The notes under the pieces: generated by a model | Databases searched by the model: none | Seen by the model: only the letters and a program-made list of their open reading frames with translations | What the model was told of the DNA's origin: nothing | Program-made: the position numbers and the translations under genes | Shown: positions 17,050 to 24,491 of the stretch, piece after piece | Numbering within the stretch: the first letter of the stretch is position 1 | Layout: every line of letters starts with the position of its first letter | Assembly (NCBI RefSeq): GCF_016025255.1 | Contig: NZ_CP065592.1 | Span: 1,097,122-1,161,121 of the forward strand | Length of the DNA stretch: 64,000 nucleotides | Direction: 5' to 3' | Source: Sphingosinicella flava | GTDB taxonomy: Bacteria > Pseudomonadota > Alphaproteobacteria > Sphingomonadales > Sphingomonadaceae

Positions 17050-17243
17050 CCTCCCATCCGCAACCAGCTTAACGCCCGATCCAGAACCAGCCTGCGCCGC
17101 AATCCCGGGCCGGTCAGCCTGATGACCTCCCGCCCGGCTTCCACTTTAATGTCCCCGGGCAGCGATGCGCGCGCTTCCGCGGCAAGCGTCTCCACCCGCC
17201 GCTCCGCCGCCGCCTGAACCCGCTTTTCCAAAATATCGAACAT
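17040..17243 (-). CDS. GTA gp7, small head-tail connector
   Basis: A 67-residue basic protein (FDILEKRVQAAAERRVETLA, RLVLDRALSWLRMGGWR). A longer frame extends upstream but only shadows gp6. The ATG at 17243 shares its first base with the gp6 stop (TGATG), the same coupling signature seen at gp10/gp10.1 and gp14/gp15. Position between gp6 and gp8 matches the stopper/adaptor gene gp7 of the R. capsulatus cluster. Confidence 0.8.
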   Translation of the reverse strand: MFDILEKRVQAAAERRVETLAAEARASLPGDIKVEAGREVIRLTGPGLRRRLVLDRALSWLRMGGWR

Positions 17244-17773
17244 CAGGCACATCGTCCGAACGGCATGCGCCGCCACGGCCGCCACAAAGCCGTCACTGCC
17301 GCCGGCGGACCTTGGCCGTCTCCCGTATCGCGCGCCGCGTATAAATGCGCCGCGAGCCGCACGATCCCCTGCCGCAGCGCCTCCGGCACCTCCGTCCAGG
17401 TCGCGGCGATTCCGGCACGGAAGGTGATGCGCACCGTCTTCACGCCGTTCGTCACCCGCACCCAACCGTCGCCCGCCGCGTCGATGTCGATCTCATAATC
17501 CCCGGTCGGCAGCGCCTCGCCATCCCGATCAACGACGCCCAGGATCGCGTTGACCGGCGTTGCGCTCAAGCGCCGCCAGCCTGCTTCGCCCGCCATCGTC
17601 TCGCTTCCATCCCGCGCCACCAGCCACTGGCCGGTAAAGGCCTCGCAAAGGGCGGCGGCGCTCGCCGTCATGACGCCAAGCACCGCGTCCTCGCTCGCGC
17701 CCTCGATCCGCGCATAGGCCTTCACCGCGGCCAGGGCTTCCGCCAACGCCGCGCCTTCGATCACATTCCCCAT
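17243..17773 (-). CDS. GTA gp6, head-tail adaptor
   Basis: A 176-residue connector. It has an N-terminal helical part (EALAAVKAYARIEGASEDAVLGVMTASAAALCEAFTGQWL), a beta region (TGDYEIDIDAAGDGWVRV) and a helix with EALRQGIVRLAAHLYAARD typical of gp6-type adaptors. It should join the portal to the tail. The capsid gene precedes it, with a 73-base gap that contains a strong hairpin. Confidence 0.87.
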   Translation of the reverse strand: MGNVIEGAALAEALAAVKAYARIEGASEDAVLGVMTASAAALCEAFTGQWLVARDGSETMAGEAGWRRLSATPVNAILGVVDRDGEALPTGDYEIDIDAAGDGWVRVTNGVKTVRITFRAGIAATWTEVPEALRQGIVRLAAHLYAARDTGDGQGPPAAVTALWRPWRRMPFGRCA

Positions 17774-17798
17774 AATTCCTCCGCCCCGAAAGGGTCGC

Positions 17799-17830
17799 GC
17801 CGCCCCGGCAAAGGGGGAAACCGGGACGGC
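17799..17830 (-). other. Strong hairpin after the capsid gene
   Basis: A 10-bp stem (GCCGTCCCGG with CCGGGGCGGC, one G-U pair) closes a 12-base loop, 16 bases downstream of the capsid stop. No T-tract follows, so it is more likely an mRNA 3'-end stabiliser or processing site than a terminator. That would favour a high capsid transcript level within the long operon (inference). Confidence 0.6.
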
Positions 17831-17846
17831 GCAGACAAGATCGGCG

Positions 17847-18962
17847 TTAGGCCGAAAACTTCAGCAATTTGATCGCTTCCGAATTCACCACAGCGCCGCC
17901 CACGCGTTTGGTCGCATAGAAATGCACGAACGGCTTGTTGGTGAACGGATCGCGCAGGATCTGCGTCTCCGCCCGCTCCGCGATCAGATAGCCCGCCTTG
18001 AAATTGCCGAATGCGATGGACAGGCTGTCCGCCGCCACGTCGGGCATGTCTTCGGCCTCCGCGACCGGATAGCCAAGCAAGGTGTCCGGCTGCCCCGCCA
18101 CGAGGCCCGGCTGCCACAGGAACGCGCCGTCGCTCGTCTTGAACTTCCGGATCCGCGCCGCCGTCGCACTATTCATCACGAACACCGCGCCCTGCCGGTA
18201 AGGCGAGCGCAGCGCCTGGACGAGGTCGATCAGCTTGTCCTGCGGGTTGGACGCCGCGAAACCGCCCGCGACGCCGGTCGTGATGAACTGAAGCGTCCCG
18301 AACGGCCGCACGCCATCGGCCTGCGCGCTGTTCGGCGAAGCCAGGAAGCCGCGCGGACGGTTGGTCCCGTTCCCCGCCACGAACGCCGCGCCCTCGGCCC
18401 GCGCAAATTCCGTTGCGATCTCGCTCGCCAGCCACGCCTCGACATCGAACGCCGCGTCGTCGAGCATCGCCTGAGAGGCCGCCGGGTTGGCGTAAAGCTC
18501 CCCGAACGGCGGCGCCACTTCGGCGAAATCCGGCGTGTTCGTTTCCGGCCGCCCCGCCGTGCCCGACACCCAGCCCGATGGCGTGCCTCCAGTCGTCACC
18601 AGCTTGCGATATCCCGCCGATCCCACCTTCACGACATTGGCGATGGCGCGGATCGGGGAAATCGCCGTCAGCGTCTTCTCGATGGCCGCGTCGATCTCCT
18701 CCGGCACCGCATAGCCGCCCGCTGCGTCCGTGGCGCCCGACACCGCTTTCACCTCCAGCCCCGTCTCCACGCCCTTGCGCACATAACCGTCAAATGCGGC
18801 GCTCTTGACGCCCGATAGCGGAGCCCGCGCCCCCGCCACCGCCGCCGCGTCGACCCGTCCCCTCAACGCCGCGACTTCCTCGCGAAGCGCCGCGACATCC
18901 TCGTCCTGCCGCTCGATCGCGTCGAACGACGCCTCCAACGGATCCGCTTTCACTTCCAACAT
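17847..18962 (-). CDS. GTA gp5, HK97-type major capsid protein
   Basis: A 371-residue capsid protein. Residues about 1-45 are a charged coiled coil acting as a scaffold (AIERQDEDVAALREEVAALRG). The HK97 core begins near residue 75 (ATDAAGGYAVPEEI). Recognisable parts are PIRAIANVVKV, the GNGTNRPRGFL loop and the P-domain LLGYPVAEAEDMP. Its C-terminus ends NSEAIKLLKFSA. The upstream neighbour gp4 is the matching protease. A REP palindrome lies in its leader. Confidence 0.95.
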   Translation of the reverse strand: MLEVKADPLEASFDAIERQDEDVAALREEVAALRGRVDAAAVAGARAPLSGVKSAAFDGYVRKGVETGLEVKAVSGATDAAGGYAVPEEIDAAIEKTLTAISPIRAIANVVKVGSAGYRKLVTTGGTPSGWVSGTAGRPETNTPDFAEVAPPFGELYANPAASQAMLDDAAFDVEAWLASEIATEFARAEGAAFVAGNGTNRPRGFLASPNSAQADGVRPFGTLQFITTGVAGGFAASNPQDKLIDLVQALRSPYRQGAVFVMNSATAARIRKFKTSDGAFLWQPGLVAGQPDTLLGYPVAEAEDMPDVAADSLSIAFGNFKAGYLIAERAETQILRDPFTNKPFVHFYATKRVGGAVVNSEAIKLLKFSA

Positions 18963-18989
18963 TCGCTCTTCTCCTCACGCATGATCAAA

Positions 18990-19043
18990 AGCCCCTCCCT
19001 TCGATGGGGGGAGAGGTTGGGGAGGGGTGATGTCCCCACCCAC
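18990..19043. repeat. Class B/C REP-type palindrome between gp4 and gp5
   Basis: It contains agcccctccc, a short loop, gggggagagg, then ggttggggaggggtgat and cccaccc. The same words appear in the longer palindromes at 48391-48560 and 54251-54363. It lies in the capsid gene leader without altering either coding frame. Confidence 0.65.
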
Positions 19044-19067
19044 ACAGATTTTCAGAATAGGAAGCCC

Positions 19068-19493
19068 TCAGCCTTCCACCGCATGCACCCGCGCCTTGGG
19101 CTGCATCGGAAAGGTCACCAGGCTCACCTCGACCAGATCGAGATCGGTAAGCTCCCTCGGCTCGGCCCCCGAAGCCGCCCGCACCCGATACCCAAAGGAC
19201 AGCCCCCGCACCGCGCCCGCGCCCAGCAAGCGCGCCGCCTCGCCATCCGCCACGCGCCCGATCACCCGCAGCCCGCGCCCGTCTTCGGCCAAAAGCTCGA
19301 TCCGCCCGATCGGCCGCCCCGCCTGATGCTGCCACAGCAAGGGCACTTCGCCCCCGCGCTTCAGCGCCCGCGCAAAGGCGCCCGCCCGCACCACGTCCCC
19401 GCCCCGGTCCACCCGGTCGAACACGGCGGCATAGCCCGCAAATCTAAGCCCCTCTCCCCTTTGCGGGAGAGGGGTTGGGGAGAGGGGCCTCAT
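19068..19493 (-). CDS. GTA gp4, prohead protease (HK97 family) with repeat-derived N-terminus
   Basis: A 141-residue serine protease. The conserved fold starts at LRFAGYAAVFDRVDRGGDVV. A PLLWQHQAGRPIG segment should hold the catalytic His, and LSFGYRV holds the Ser. It should cleave the gp5 scaffold during maturation. The first ~15 residues (RPLSPTPLPQRGEG) are translated from a REP palindrome at 19449-19474, an in-frame insertion or start replacement. The ATG still overlaps the previous gene's stop (ATGA), so coupling was preserved. Confidence 0.88.
   Translation of the reverse strand: MRPLSPTPLPQRGEGLRFAGYAAVFDRVDRGGDVVRAGAFARALKRGGEVPLLWQHQAGRPIGRIELLAEDGRGLRVIGRVADGEAARLLGAGAVRGLSFGYRVRAASGAEPRELTDLDLVEVSLVTFPMQPKARVHAVEG
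19449..19474. repeat. Class B REP palindrome inside the gp4 5' coding end
   Basis: CCCCTCTCCC and GGGAGAGGGG arms surround a 6-base loop. It is followed by ttggggagaggggc up to the gp4 ATG. It is translated as part of the gp4 N-terminus. Similar palindromes lie at 19824-19843, 19920-19942, 46306-46325 and 46384-46403. Confidence 0.8.
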
Positions 19494-19804
19494 GGCAGCA
19501 GATCCTTGACCCCCATCTTCACCGCCATGCCGAGCACCAGCAGCATCAGCCCGATCCGCACCGCCCAGCCGACGAATGCCGCCCGCGCCGACTTCTTGGC
19601 GTCACGCCAGGCCTGCAAAAGCTCGCGCAACTCATCCATGTCCCGCCGCGCCCCCGGCTCATTGAGGCCGATCGCGCCCAGCGCCCGCTCCGCCCCCGCC
19701 TGGCTCGCTTCCTCAACCAGAGCGCGGAGCGTCACCAGCTCCACCCCCTTCGCCTCCGCCTGAGCCATCAGGCGGGCCAGCATCGATGCGCTTCCACTTT
19801 CCAT
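19490..19804 (-). CDS. GTA-associated small membrane protein (gp3.5 position, DUF6127-like)
   Basis: A 104-residue protein with an amphipathic helical N-terminus (MLARLMAQAEAKGVELVTLRALVEEASQAGAERA split over residues 8-41) and one C-terminal membrane helix (FVGWAVRIGLMLLVLGMAVKMGV). It occupies the gp3.5 position between portal and protease and resembles the DUF6127 proteins of sphingomonad GTA clusters. Its role is not known. It overlaps gp4 by four bases. Confidence 0.75.
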   Translation of the reverse strand: MESGSASMLARLMAQAEAKGVELVTLRALVEEASQAGAERALGAIGLNEPGARRDMDELRELLQAWRDAKKSARAAFVGWAVRIGLMLLVLGMAVKMGVKDLLP

Positions 19805-19823
19805 TATCGTAATCCCGTCTGTT

Positions 19824-19942
19824 CCTTCTCCCGGTGGGAGAAGGATACGAAGCCTTGCGGCTCTGCCGCCTAGGCGAAGTTGGATGAGGGTGACCGAGAG
19901 CCGCTCGCCCTCACCCCTGCCCCTCTCCCGCTGGGAGAGGGG
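19824..19942. repeat. REPIN-like pair of class B palindromes between gp3 and gp3.5
   Basis: Two palindromes, CCTTCTCCC-GGGAGAAGG (19824-19843) and CCCCTCTCCC-GGGAGAGGGG (19920-19942), bracket about 76 bases. The right-hand one lies inside the gp3 coding end and is translated as SPLPAGEGQG. This two-palindrome layout is typical of REP doublets. Confidence 0.75.
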
Positions 19943-21053
19943 AGAAGCCCAGCATCTCCCGTTTCTCGTCCCGTGTCAGGAAATCCGCGCCGCTCACTTG
20001 CGCCCAGAGCCGCTCCCGGTCCTCCGCCAGCGCCGTCACCAGATCGAGATCGACGTCCAGCTTCACCCCCGGCCACCAGGCTGAAAGCCCCGCCGAAATC
20101 CCGCCCAAAATCTTGTCCAGCATCGGCAGCAAGGTAAGCCTCCAAAGCGCCCGGTTCGCTTCCCGGTAATTGGCGTAGGTCGCGTCCCCCGGCAGGCCCA
20201 GCAGCATCGGCGGCACCCCAAAGGCCAGCGCGATCTCCCGCGCCGCCGCCGCCTTCAGCCCCACGAAATCCATATCGGCTGGGGTCAGGCTCATCGCCTG
20301 CCACTTGAGGCCGCCCTCCAGCAGCATCGGCCGCCCGGCATTGCCCGCGCCCTGGAACGCTGCCTCCATCTCCTCTCTCAGCCGCCGATATTGATCGCCG
20401 GACAGCGCTGCCCCGTCTCCCGGCGCATAGACGAGCGCGCCGGAAGGCCGCGCCGCATTGTCGAGCAGGGCCTTGTTCCACCGCGTCGCCGCATTGTGGA
20501 TCGCCACCGCTCCCGCCGCAGCGCCGAGGCATCCCAACCCATAATGATCGTCGAGCGGATGCACCGCCTTCAGGTGCAGGATCGAAGGCCGCCCCAACCC
20601 GTCTCGCGCCGCGAACCGCGTCCGCGCCGCGCCAGCCTTGTAGAGGTAAGCAACAGGCCACCCGCCCGCATCCGTCTCCACGCTCACCCGCTCGGGCCGC
20701 AACGCGAATAATTCCGCCGGCTCGCCGCCCGCATCCTGGATCACCTGAATGAAGGCATTGCCATGCAGCAGCAAATGCGCCGCCACCGTCTCCAGCAATG
20801 CCCCCGTCTTGGTCAGGGCCGTTGCCCGTCCCGAACCTGCCGCCTGGCCGCTCTCCGCTTCGAAGATCGGGGCCCCGCTCACCCCCTCGGCCACCAACCG
20901 CAAGGCGCGTTGCGCCACCGGATTGGCGAGCACCGCCTCCCGCACCTGTCCTTCATAGGAGCGCGGCCAACCCGCCTCGCTCCGGTCCTGCCACGCGCCC
21001 AACAAAAAAGGCCGCCCGGCATCCCGGACGGCCTTGCGACCCCACCATTTCAT
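19911..21053 (-). CDS. GTA gp3, phage portal protein
   Basis: A 380-residue HK97-type portal. It carries VREAVLANPVAQRALRLVAEGVS, HGNAFIQVI and the conserved AFGVPPMLLGLPGDATYANYREA loop, followed by the stem (LLPMLDKILGGISAGLSAWW). It forms the DNA entry channel and docks the terminase. The last ~12 residues come from a REP palindrome, so the native C-terminus has been replaced. The ATG is close to KWWGRK, which is the usual portal start. Confidence 0.93.
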   Translation of the reverse strand: MKWWGRKAVRDAGRPFLLGAWQDRSEAGWPRSYEGQVREAVLANPVAQRALRLVAEGVSGAPIFEAESGQAAGSGRATALTKTGALLETVAAHLLLHGNAFIQVIQDAGGEPAELFALRPERVSVETDAGGWPVAYLYKAGAARTRFAARDGLGRPSILHLKAVHPLDDHYGLGCLGAAAGAVAIHNAATRWNKALLDNAARPSGALVYAPGDGAALSGDQYRRLREEMEAAFQGAGNAGRPMLLEGGLKWQAMSLTPADMDFVGLKAAAAREIALAFGVPPMLLGLPGDATYANYREANRALWRLTLLPMLDKILGGISAGLSAWWPGVKLDVDLDLVTALAEDRERLWAQVSGADFLTRDEKREMLGFSPLPAGEGQG

Positions 21054-21115
21054 ATCTGTCTCCGTTCTACGGTGTCTTCACCGCTCCCGTCCCTGGCGGA
21101 AAGCCGGCACTGGCA

Positions 21116-21619
21116 TCAATTTTCCGCTTTCGCCGCGCTGCCCGCGCCTGGCATCTCATCCACGCATCGGCGCAGCATGCTCACGGCCTCGCCGCTATTC
21201 TTGACGTCCAGCCTTTTGACATAGTCCAGCGCCGGCAAGACATAGGTCAGGCTGTCCGCCGTCATCAGCTGTTCCACGAAAAAGGCGTTGATAGGGGCAA
21301 TGAACCCGCTCGTCCCCTCGCTTGTGAAATAGACGATCTGGCTGGGATGGAATGTCCGTCCCTCGTCCAGCGACAATTCGGCGCCGCCGCTGCCGGTTGC
21401 CGGCGACCGCAATCCCCTGTCGGCAACGGTCAGAAGCGGGCTCTCATTCTTGAAAAAGTCGATCCGCAGCCGCGCATCGTCCCCGAAAAAGGCGTCCATT
21501 CGGCAGCCGCTGCGCTCCTCATTTTCCTCGATCGTCCAGCCCGCCGTCACCGGCCATTCCTTCGCCGTCACCGGCTGCACGCCCGCCGCAAGCATCCATA
21601 TTCCAGCCACCCAGCGCAT
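21116..21619 (-). CDS. Secreted hypothetical protein between terminase and portal genes
   Basis: A 167-residue protein with a signal peptide (MRWVAGIWMLAAGVQPVTA) and a globular mature part (CRMDAFFGDDARLRIDFFKNES) ending in a two-Cys helix (MLRRCVDEMPG). No family is recognised. It lies in the same direction as the GTA genes, 43 bases after gp2 and 62 before gp3. The canonical cluster has nothing at this point. It is the third interleaved accessory gene. Confidence 0.75.
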   Translation of the reverse strand: MRWVAGIWMLAAGVQPVTAKEWPVTAGWTIEENEERSGCRMDAFFGDDARLRIDFFKNESPLLTVADRGLRSPATGSGGAELSLDEGRTFHPSQIVYFTSEGTSGFIAPINAFFVEQLMTADSLTYVLPALDYVKRLDVKNSGEAVSMLRRCVDEMPGAGSAAKAEN

Positions 21620-21662
21620 GATCGGCCTCCTTGGTGCGATCCTATGCGCCCTTCCTGTAAAG

Positions 21663-22991
21663 TCAAAGCGACCGCACCGACGGCGCGCCCGCCCCCTTCC
21701 CCAGCATCAATTCCGTCATCGCCCACACCAGCGCGTCCGCCCGGTCCGGCGAGCGGCCCGGGCCCTGATAGCCGCCGCCCGCCACCAGTCCGGCAAGCTC
21801 GTCCTCCAGGTCCGGGAAGGCCCCGACGAACCTGGCGCGCCCTGTTTCGAACAAAGCCGCCACGGGCTCGGCGCGCGCCACCTTGCCGCGGCTGGCATGG
21901 ACCAGCTTCACCGGCAGTCCGGTTTCGGCCGCCCGCAACACGCTCTCCACCATCTGCCCGCCATTATTGGCCTCCGCGATCACCCGGTCGGCGCCATGGC
22001 GCGCGGCGGCTCCCGCCACCGCCCGCGCCCAGCCTTCGGGGCGGGCGCCCTGCACCGAATGATCGCCGATGACATAAGCGGCATCGTCCATGCCCAGCCC
22101 TACCGCGACGATGCCGCACGCATCGCCCTCCGCGCTCGCCGGCGGATCGACGCCGATCACGACGCGGCGCCATTCGCCGGCGGGCTTGTCCCCCACCTTG
22201 CAGGCGTCGATCAGCGCGCGGGTCCACAATGCGCCCTCGACATCGTCGATCAATTCGCCGTCCAGTTCCTGCCGCCCCAGCCGGGTTCCCGCATAAGCAC
22301 GCATCATCGCCTTGACGAAAGCCGGGGGCAGGTTCGCATTCTCCCCCGTTTTCCCCCGGTGCACGGCGACGCCCTCGCCGCCCGCGGCCAGTTCGCGGAT
22401 CAGGCGCACGGGCCGGGGCGTTGTCGTGATGAGGGTGCGGGGCCGCTCCCCCAGCCGCAGGCCCAGCTGCAAATTGCTCCACGCCTGGTCGGGAAAGCGC
22501 CATTTCGCCAATTCGTCGCACCAGGCGAAATGATGCTCCGGCCCGCGCAATTTTTCCGGCGCACCGCCTGAATAGATGGCGGCCTCGGCGCCGGATGGAA
22601 AAACCAGCCGGCCGTTCGCGGATTCCCATCGCGGGCGCTCGCCGGTGCCGGCGACGGCCAGCACGCCGCTTTGCCCCTCGATCATCACCTTGCGCACATC
22701 CTCGGCGGTGCCGCCGACCAGGGCGATCCGCGCATCGCCATGGTCCCGCGCCAGCGCGCAGACCCATTCGGCCCCGGCCCGCGTCTTGCCGAACCCCCGG
22801 CCCGCCATCAACAGCCAGGTGCGCCATGTGCCCGGCGGTTCGATCTGCCCGTCATGCGCCCAGGCGGGCCAATGCTCGTTGAGCGTCCGCTTCTGCGGTT
22901 CGGTCAGCCGCGTGACGATCCAGCGATGATCGTCCTCTTCAGCATCGGTCAGGGCTTCGATAACCTCTTGGAGGCCGTCTCCGCCGCTCAT
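21663..22991 (-). CDS. GTA gp2, terminase large subunit
   Basis: A 442-residue packaging motor. The ATPase has Walker A GRGFGKT (64-70) and a Walker B-like HHFAWCDELAKW. The nuclease half has VIGVDPPAS (first Asp of the RNase H fold) and a C-terminal DRADALVWAMTEL with the last acidic residues. It cuts host DNA and pumps it into the head; GTA versions are sequence-nonspecific. It overlaps gp1 by four bases. Confidence 0.95.
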   Translation of the reverse strand: MSGGDGLQEVIEALTDAEEDDHRWIVTRLTEPQKRTLNEHWPAWAHDGQIEPPGTWRTWLLMAGRGFGKTRAGAEWVCALARDHGDARIALVGGTAEDVRKVMIEGQSGVLAVAGTGERPRWESANGRLVFPSGAEAAIYSGGAPEKLRGPEHHFAWCDELAKWRFPDQAWSNLQLGLRLGERPRTLITTTPRPVRLIRELAAGGEGVAVHRGKTGENANLPPAFVKAMMRAYAGTRLGRQELDGELIDDVEGALWTRALIDACKVGDKPAGEWRRVVIGVDPPASAEGDACGIVAVGLGMDDAAYVIGDHSVQGARPEGWARAVAGAAARHGADRVIAEANNGGQMVESVLRAAETGLPVKLVHASRGKVARAEPVAALFETGRARFVGAFPDLEDELAGLVAGGGYQGPGRSPDRADALVWAMTELMLGKGAGAPSVRSL

Positions 22992-23527
22992 TGGCCGTCC
23001 GCCTTGCGGGCGCGGCGGGCTTTCAGGATTTTGAGCTTGGCCAGGATCGCCTCGGTCAATTCCTCGTTGCTGGCCTTGCGCGGCTTCACCCCGGCGGCCC
23101 GCATCTTGCCCTGAATGGTGCCGAGCTGGTGCCGGAGGAGGTTGAGGGCCAGCGCGGTATCCATCGCCTGGATGTCGGGCGGCGGGGGCACGTCCTCCGC
23201 CTCCCCTTCTTCATCGTCATTCCGTTTGCCTTCAAGCGTCAGCGGCCCCTTCATCGCCCGTTCGACCAGCATGGTTTCCAGCTGGGCGTAACCCGCCATC
23301 ATCGCCGCCTGCCATTGCTCGGCGAAATCGGGATCGCGGCGGCGGAGCGCGAACGCGCTGTTATCCGTCATCCCGGCCGCCTCCGCCGCCTTCGCCACGT
23401 TGCAAACCGCCGCCAGGTGATCGAGAAAGATCTTCCTTTTCTTGGGCGTCCAGCCGTCACGCCGCACCGATCGCACTTGCCGCAAGCGGCCCTTGCCGGG
23501 CGCGATCTTCACCACTTCGTCCGCCAT
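22988..23527 (-). CDS. GTA gp1, terminase small subunit-like
   Basis: A 179-residue protein. An N-terminal helix-turn-helix-like region (KKRKIFLDHLAAVCNVAKAAEAAGM) precedes a helical core and an acidic linker (DDEEGEAEDVPPPPD). The C-terminal segment NLLRHQLG is typical of GTA gp1. It should recruit DNA to gp2. The start at MADEVV is chosen over an upstream in-frame ATG because GGAG lies at proper spacing. It is the first gene of the cluster. Confidence 0.85.
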   Translation of the reverse strand: MADEVVKIAPGKGRLRQVRSVRRDGWTPKKRKIFLDHLAAVCNVAKAAEAAGMTDNSAFALRRRDPDFAEQWQAAMMAGYAQLETMLVERAMKGPLTLEGKRNDDEEGEAEDVPPPPDIQAMDTALALNLLRHQLGTIQGKMRAAGVKPRKASNEELTEAILAKLKILKARRARKADGQ

Positions 23528-23541
23528 CTCACACTCCATGC

Positions 23542-23576
23542 AAAAGGGCCGGTGCGATTTCTCGCCCGGCCCTTCC
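23542..23576. terminator. Terminator-like hairpin directly in front of the GTA cluster
   Basis: A 9-bp perfect stem (AAGGGCCGG with CCGGCCCTT) around a 13-base loop, 16 bases before the gp1 start. On the minus strand it runs into TTTTGC and on the plus strand into CCTTTTC. It may terminate the gene upstream, or act on the GTA leader as an attenuator. Its closeness to the gp1 SD leaves no room for a promoter between them. Confidence 0.65.
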
Positions 23577-23632
23577 TTTTCATTGGCTACAATTCTTCAG
23601 CGTGCCTTGCTTGTGCCATATGAGCGTGACGA

Positions 23633-23638
23633 TGTCAA
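23633..23638 (-). promoter_or_regulatory. Possible -35 element (TTGACA) upstream of the GTA cluster
   Basis: TTGACA reads on the minus strand 106 bases before the gp1 start and inside the only gene-free space upstream. No convincing -10 hexamer follows at 17 bases; CATATG lies too near. No TTAA-N7-TTAA CtrA box is seen. Low confidence. Confidence 0.25.
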
Positions 23639-23658
23639 GGTATTTTTACCGATTTGGT

Positions 23659-24114
23659 TCAGCAATGGGAATTGAACGGCGCCGCCTGATAAATCCACAA
23701 GGCGCTGTCCTGAGCGTTGGTACCTGAAATGGTGGCCGTCAGCCGGTTCACGTCCCGGCGGTATGTGATGCGCTGCGGGAAATCATGCGCCTTGTTCTCG
23801 AACGTCACTTCATTGGGCTTGGCATCGACCAGGGGAAAGGCCGTGGCGGGCGCGCCGCGCGGCTGGGCGAGGAAGACGAGGGTGCCGTTCCGCGATTCGA
23901 TCCGCATTTGCTCCCAGCTGACGCTCTTCCTGCCAATCGTGATGCTGTGGCCCAGTTGAATGCCGCCCTTCGGTTTGCTCCACGTCTCGGTCACTTCGCG
24001 CTCACCGTCGCATTCCAGCCAATAGCCCGCGAGCCAGCTCAGATCCGGCTTTGCTGGCGGCGCTTGCGCGGCCATGCCAAGCGCCGCACTTGCGATGATG
24101 CCCGTCCAGATCAT
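23659..24114 (-). CDS. DUF6265-like secreted protein
   Basis: A 151-residue protein with a signal peptide (IIASAALGMAAQA). The mature part has the DUF6265 pattern: DLSWLAGYWLECDGEREVTETWSKP, then VTFENKAHDFPQRITYRR. The family has a lipocalin-like fold of unknown function. Its SD (GGGGAGG) lies in the 3' arm of a small palindrome at 24121-24141. It points toward the GTA cluster, 131 bases upstream of gp1. Confidence 0.82.
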   Translation of the reverse strand: MIWTGIIASAALGMAAQAPPAKPDLSWLAGYWLECDGEREVTETWSKPKGGIQLGHSITIGRKSVSWEQMRIESRNGTLVFLAQPRGAPATAFPLVDAKPNEVTFENKAHDFPQRITYRRDVNRLTATISGTNAQDSALWIYQAAPFNSHC

Positions 24115-24120
24115 GCCTGC

Positions 24121-24141
24121 CTCCCCTTTGATCGGGGGGAG
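24121..24141. repeat. Small palindrome carrying the SD of the DUF6265-like gene
   Basis: CTCCCC and GGGGAG surround tttgatcgg. On the minus strand it ends 6 bases before the ATG, so the ribosome-binding site would be paired in the folded transcript. The arms resemble half of the class C repeats. Confidence 0.5.
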
Positions 24142-24187
24142 CTTATGTCACGCGGCGGCGGACGTCACGCCCACTGGCATCACGCCG

Positions 24188-24379
24188 TCACGCGCATTGG
24201 GCGAGCGACCTGTGGCCCTGCGCCAGGGTCCGGGTTTCGCTGATGCGCGCGCGCTCCATGTGCAGCGACGATAATTTGAGATGCGCCTCGCACGCCGTCA
24301 GCGAGGTGGCCTTCAGGCCCAGGTCCAGCTCCCGCAGGGCACGGGCGCGGTGATAGGCGGCGTCAGTTTGAAAATGCAT
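24188..24379 (-). CDS. Small hypothetical protein, 63 aa
   Basis: A helical, soluble, 63-residue protein (AYHRARALRELDLGLKATSLTACEAHLKLSSLHMERARI). The start at MHFQTD is chosen because upstream residues look non-coding, though its SD is weak. It has the look of the short conserved sphingomonad proteins of unknown function, but I cannot name a family. It lies in the same direction as the DUF6265-like gene. Confidence 0.5.
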   Translation of the reverse strand: MHFQTDAAYHRARALRELDLGLKATSLTACEAHLKLSSLHMERARISETRTLAQGHRSLAQCA

Positions 24380-24491
24380 GTCACCCCGCGATTTCTCCGG
24401 CAACTTTCGTCCGGTTCTCAGCTGGATAAGGCAAAATTCTTGCGGAGTCGCGAAGGAGAATTACCCACAGTTTTTCCAACTTGCCGGCCGA

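Noticed and set aside
18990-19942. Closely spaced palindromes as a CRISPR array
   Set aside because: Spacing is irregular, units are parts of coding genes, and no cas gene is present.
7967-23527. Interpretation as an ordinary prophage
   Set aside because: Integrase, repressor, replication, lysis cassette and attachment sites are absent, and the gene order is that of an RcGTA-type gene transfer agent.
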